Below are positions 46,522 to 48,223 of a DNA stretch of 48,223 nt, one piece after another. Location: NCBI GenBank assembly GCA_023245335.1, contig JAHFKK010000001.1:747282-795504 (forward strand), read 5' to 3'. A model generated the notes under the pieces. That model saw nothing but the letters and a program-made list of their open reading frames with translations, searched no databases and was not told the origin of the DNA. Source of the DNA: Candidatus Gottesmanbacteria bacterium. Lineage in GTDB: Bacteria; Patescibacteriota; Microgenomatia; UBA10105; UBA927. The stretch's first letter is position 1, and each line of letters starts with the position of its first letter. The position numbers and the translations under genes were made by a program.

Positions 46522-47946
46522 TTACGGGCTCGGTGACGGAGTCGTTCCGATAGTGGGCTGGTAGTTCGTACCGAGGACCACCAGAATGTTGTATGCCGAT
46601 GCTGTTGCCGATGCGCCAATGTCTATCGTTGGGACGGCGAATTCTTTTTGAAGGGCACGAAGATCTTGTGCCGGTATGTTCGGGTCATAGACGGTAATAG
46701 ATGTTTTCGGTATGGCATGGTCCGTCGTGCTTCCAGGCGGCTGTATTTGGAAATGCAACTCCTGGATCCGGTCCGTCGCATGCTGCGCGAGCCCGGGCGT
46801 CTTCGTGCCATTGAGGACCTTGACGATCGGGATCGCCGGTACCGGCTTGCCCTCAAACGTGTTGGTTAGCCAGGTGTGGACGCTATCCCAGTTGTCCTGT
46901 CCGTCTTTGGAGACCAAAATGTTTTGGCCGTCAGCCGCGAGGGAGTCTACAAGATAATTTTGATCGGTAAGCGCGAGGGTTGCTACGTCATATCCGTTGA
47001 GGCTTGACGCATTTTGTATAAGCGTTTTCACGTCGTCGAGAGACAAATCCGTTTTGAAGTCATTTCCTAATGAATCCATGAAAGGAATCGCCTTGGACAC
47101 GAAGCCGACGGAGAATACCTTTTGTTTGACTGCCAGAATCAGCTTTTGTTGGCGCTGCGCCCGGCCAAAGTCCGTTCCATCTTCCTTGGAATGGCGACTG
47201 CGGACGTATTTAAGTGCCATTGCGCCGTCCATATGCTGCATGCCTTTGTCAAAATGTAGGGGCTCGTATCGGCATGGATATACGAGTTCCGCCGCGGTCG
47301 TCGCGGCCTGGATGTCTAGCGCCGGAATTTCTTCGGGTTGGTGCCCGCAGAGTTCCGCTTCTTTGCCCTCTATGGGATATTCCGTATCGGTGAAGGCTGG
47401 CGACACATTTATATCAACACCACCGAGAGTATCAATGGTATGGGTGAACCCGGAAAAATCCAATCCAACGAAATACGGAATAGTGAGTCCCGTCACCTGA
47501 CCCACAGCGTATTCGGCGAGTCTGCCTCCACCGTCATCGCCTTTGAATTCCGGTAATTTGTTGGGATATCCACGGTCGTCCAGGCCCAGCGTGTAGGCTG
47601 CATTGAGCTTCCAGTGCTTACCGTCAGTGCCTTGGGTGGGAATTTTCACCCAGATATCCCGGGGGATGGATATGAGAAATATCTTTTGTGTTTTGGGGTC
47701 GACGTGCAGGACGATCATCGTATCCGTAAGATATGCTCCGTCGTGCGTGCCGCCGCCGTAGCCCTCAACTAATATGTTGAAAGGAGTTTTGCTGTCAAAA
47801 TAGCCTTTGATCGATGTCGGTAGGTTTATCGCCGTTTTCTTGCCGGGCTGAACGAATATTTTGGTCGATACCCGGTGAAACCAGAGGTATATGACGCTCG
47901 CCGCAAGGGCGATGAAGATGACGAGAAAAAGTAATAGTTTTTTCAT
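46522..47946 (-). CDS. LCP (LytR-CpsA-Psr) family protein with C-terminal LytR_C domain
   Basis: 'TDTMIVLHVDPKTQKIFLISIPRDIWVKIP...KLNAAY...MDGAMALKYVRSRHSKEDGTDFGRAQRQQKLILAVKQK'; 'VKVLNGTKTPGLAQHATDRI'. Confidence 0.95.
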   Translation of the reverse strand: MKKLLLFLVIFIALAASVIYLWFHRVSTKIFVQPGKKTAINLPTSIKGYFDSKTPFNILVEGYGGGTHDGAYLTDTMIVLHVDPKTQKIFLISIPRDIWVKIPTQGTDGKHWKLNAAYTLGLDDRGYPNKLPEFKGDDGGGRLAEYAVGQVTGLTIPYFVGLDFSGFTHTIDTLGGVDINVSPAFTDTEYPIEGKEAELCGHQPEEIPALDIQAATTAAELVYPCRYEPLHFDKGMQHMDGAMALKYVRSRHSKEDGTDFGRAQRQQKLILAVKQKVFSVGFVSKAIPFMDSLGNDFKTDLSLDDVKTLIQNASSLNGYDVATLALTDQNYLVDSLAADGQNILVSKDGQDNWDSVHTWLTNTFEGKPVPAIPIVKVLNGTKTPGLAQHATDRIQELHFQIQPPGSTTDHAIPKTSITVYDPNIPAQDLRALQKEFAVPTIDIGASATASAYNILVVLGTNYQPTIGTTPSPSP

Positions 47947-48021
47947 GCGGATTTGCCTATTGTATATTAATTTGACCGAGTTGTGAAAAGGCAAATTGAA
48001 CGTATCGTGTATACTATCCTC

Positions 48022-48216
48022 ATGAATGTGCGCTTCGCGACCTCAAAAGACAAAAAGGCAGTACTTGCCCTCATGGACGAACTTGGTGAAGAAATAAACA
48101 GAGCACGGGGTTATTCACCGCATAACACCGAGGCGACCAGGGTCGGGGGATCCATGTTTGACGAGATCATTTCCCGTAGAGACACGATGATATTTGTCAA
48201 AGATGTTTCGGTTTGA
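48022..48216 (+). CDS. N-terminal part of a GNAT-like acetyltransferase, ending at an in-frame TGA
   Basis: MNVRFATSKDKKAVLALMDELGEEINRARGYSPHNTEATRVGGSMFDEIISRRDTMIFVKDVSV*; window ends 7 nt later. Confidence 0.45.
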   Translation: MNVRFATSKDKKAVLALMDELGEEINRARGYSPHNTEATRVGGSMFDEIISRRDTMIFVKDVSV

Positions 48217-48223
48217 TTATTGA

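Overview
The window looks like a chromosome segment from a Patescibacteria/CPR-like bacterium (inferred from gene content and small, compact genes; not proven). Most of it is housekeeping: cell-envelope genes (GT2, O-antigen ligase-like, MltG, LCP, FemAB/GNAT-like, MurT-GatD), PolX, LemA-HtpX, gatCAB, dnaE, a full F1Fo ATP synthase operon (atpI/Z-B-E-F-H-A-G-D-C), pyrG, rplS, yraN, nth, cyclophilin and PIG-L. There are tRNAs for Thr(CGU), Gly(CCC), Asp(GUC) and Lys(UUU). The accessory region is about 32.8-38.7 kb. (1) The tRNA-Lys 5' end occurs three times: 11 nt, about 22 nt, then the intact gene. These copies are separated by a tandem hairpin repeat and by a GIY-YIG nuclease ORF whose stop codon lies inside the intact tRNA. 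(2) Immediately downstream is a compact AT-rich integrated element of about 5.35 kb. It is bounded by 72-bp direct repeats of tRNA-Lys with one mismatch and carries a tyrosine recombinase, a two-gene AAA/ABC-type ATPase plus TOPRIM/DUF4276-like putative defence cassette, a membrane protein, a DnaJ-type zinc-knuckle protein, a winged-helix/replication-like protein and a terminase-small-subunit-like HTH protein. I regard this as the best candidate for an undescribed system (a satellite-like mini-island). A second, window-wide signal is that at least 12 genes have a -10-like hexamer only 5-7 nt before the start codon, which predicts extensive leaderless transcription, in places from divergent promoters with overlapping -10 elements. 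All calls are by reading alone; no database search was run.
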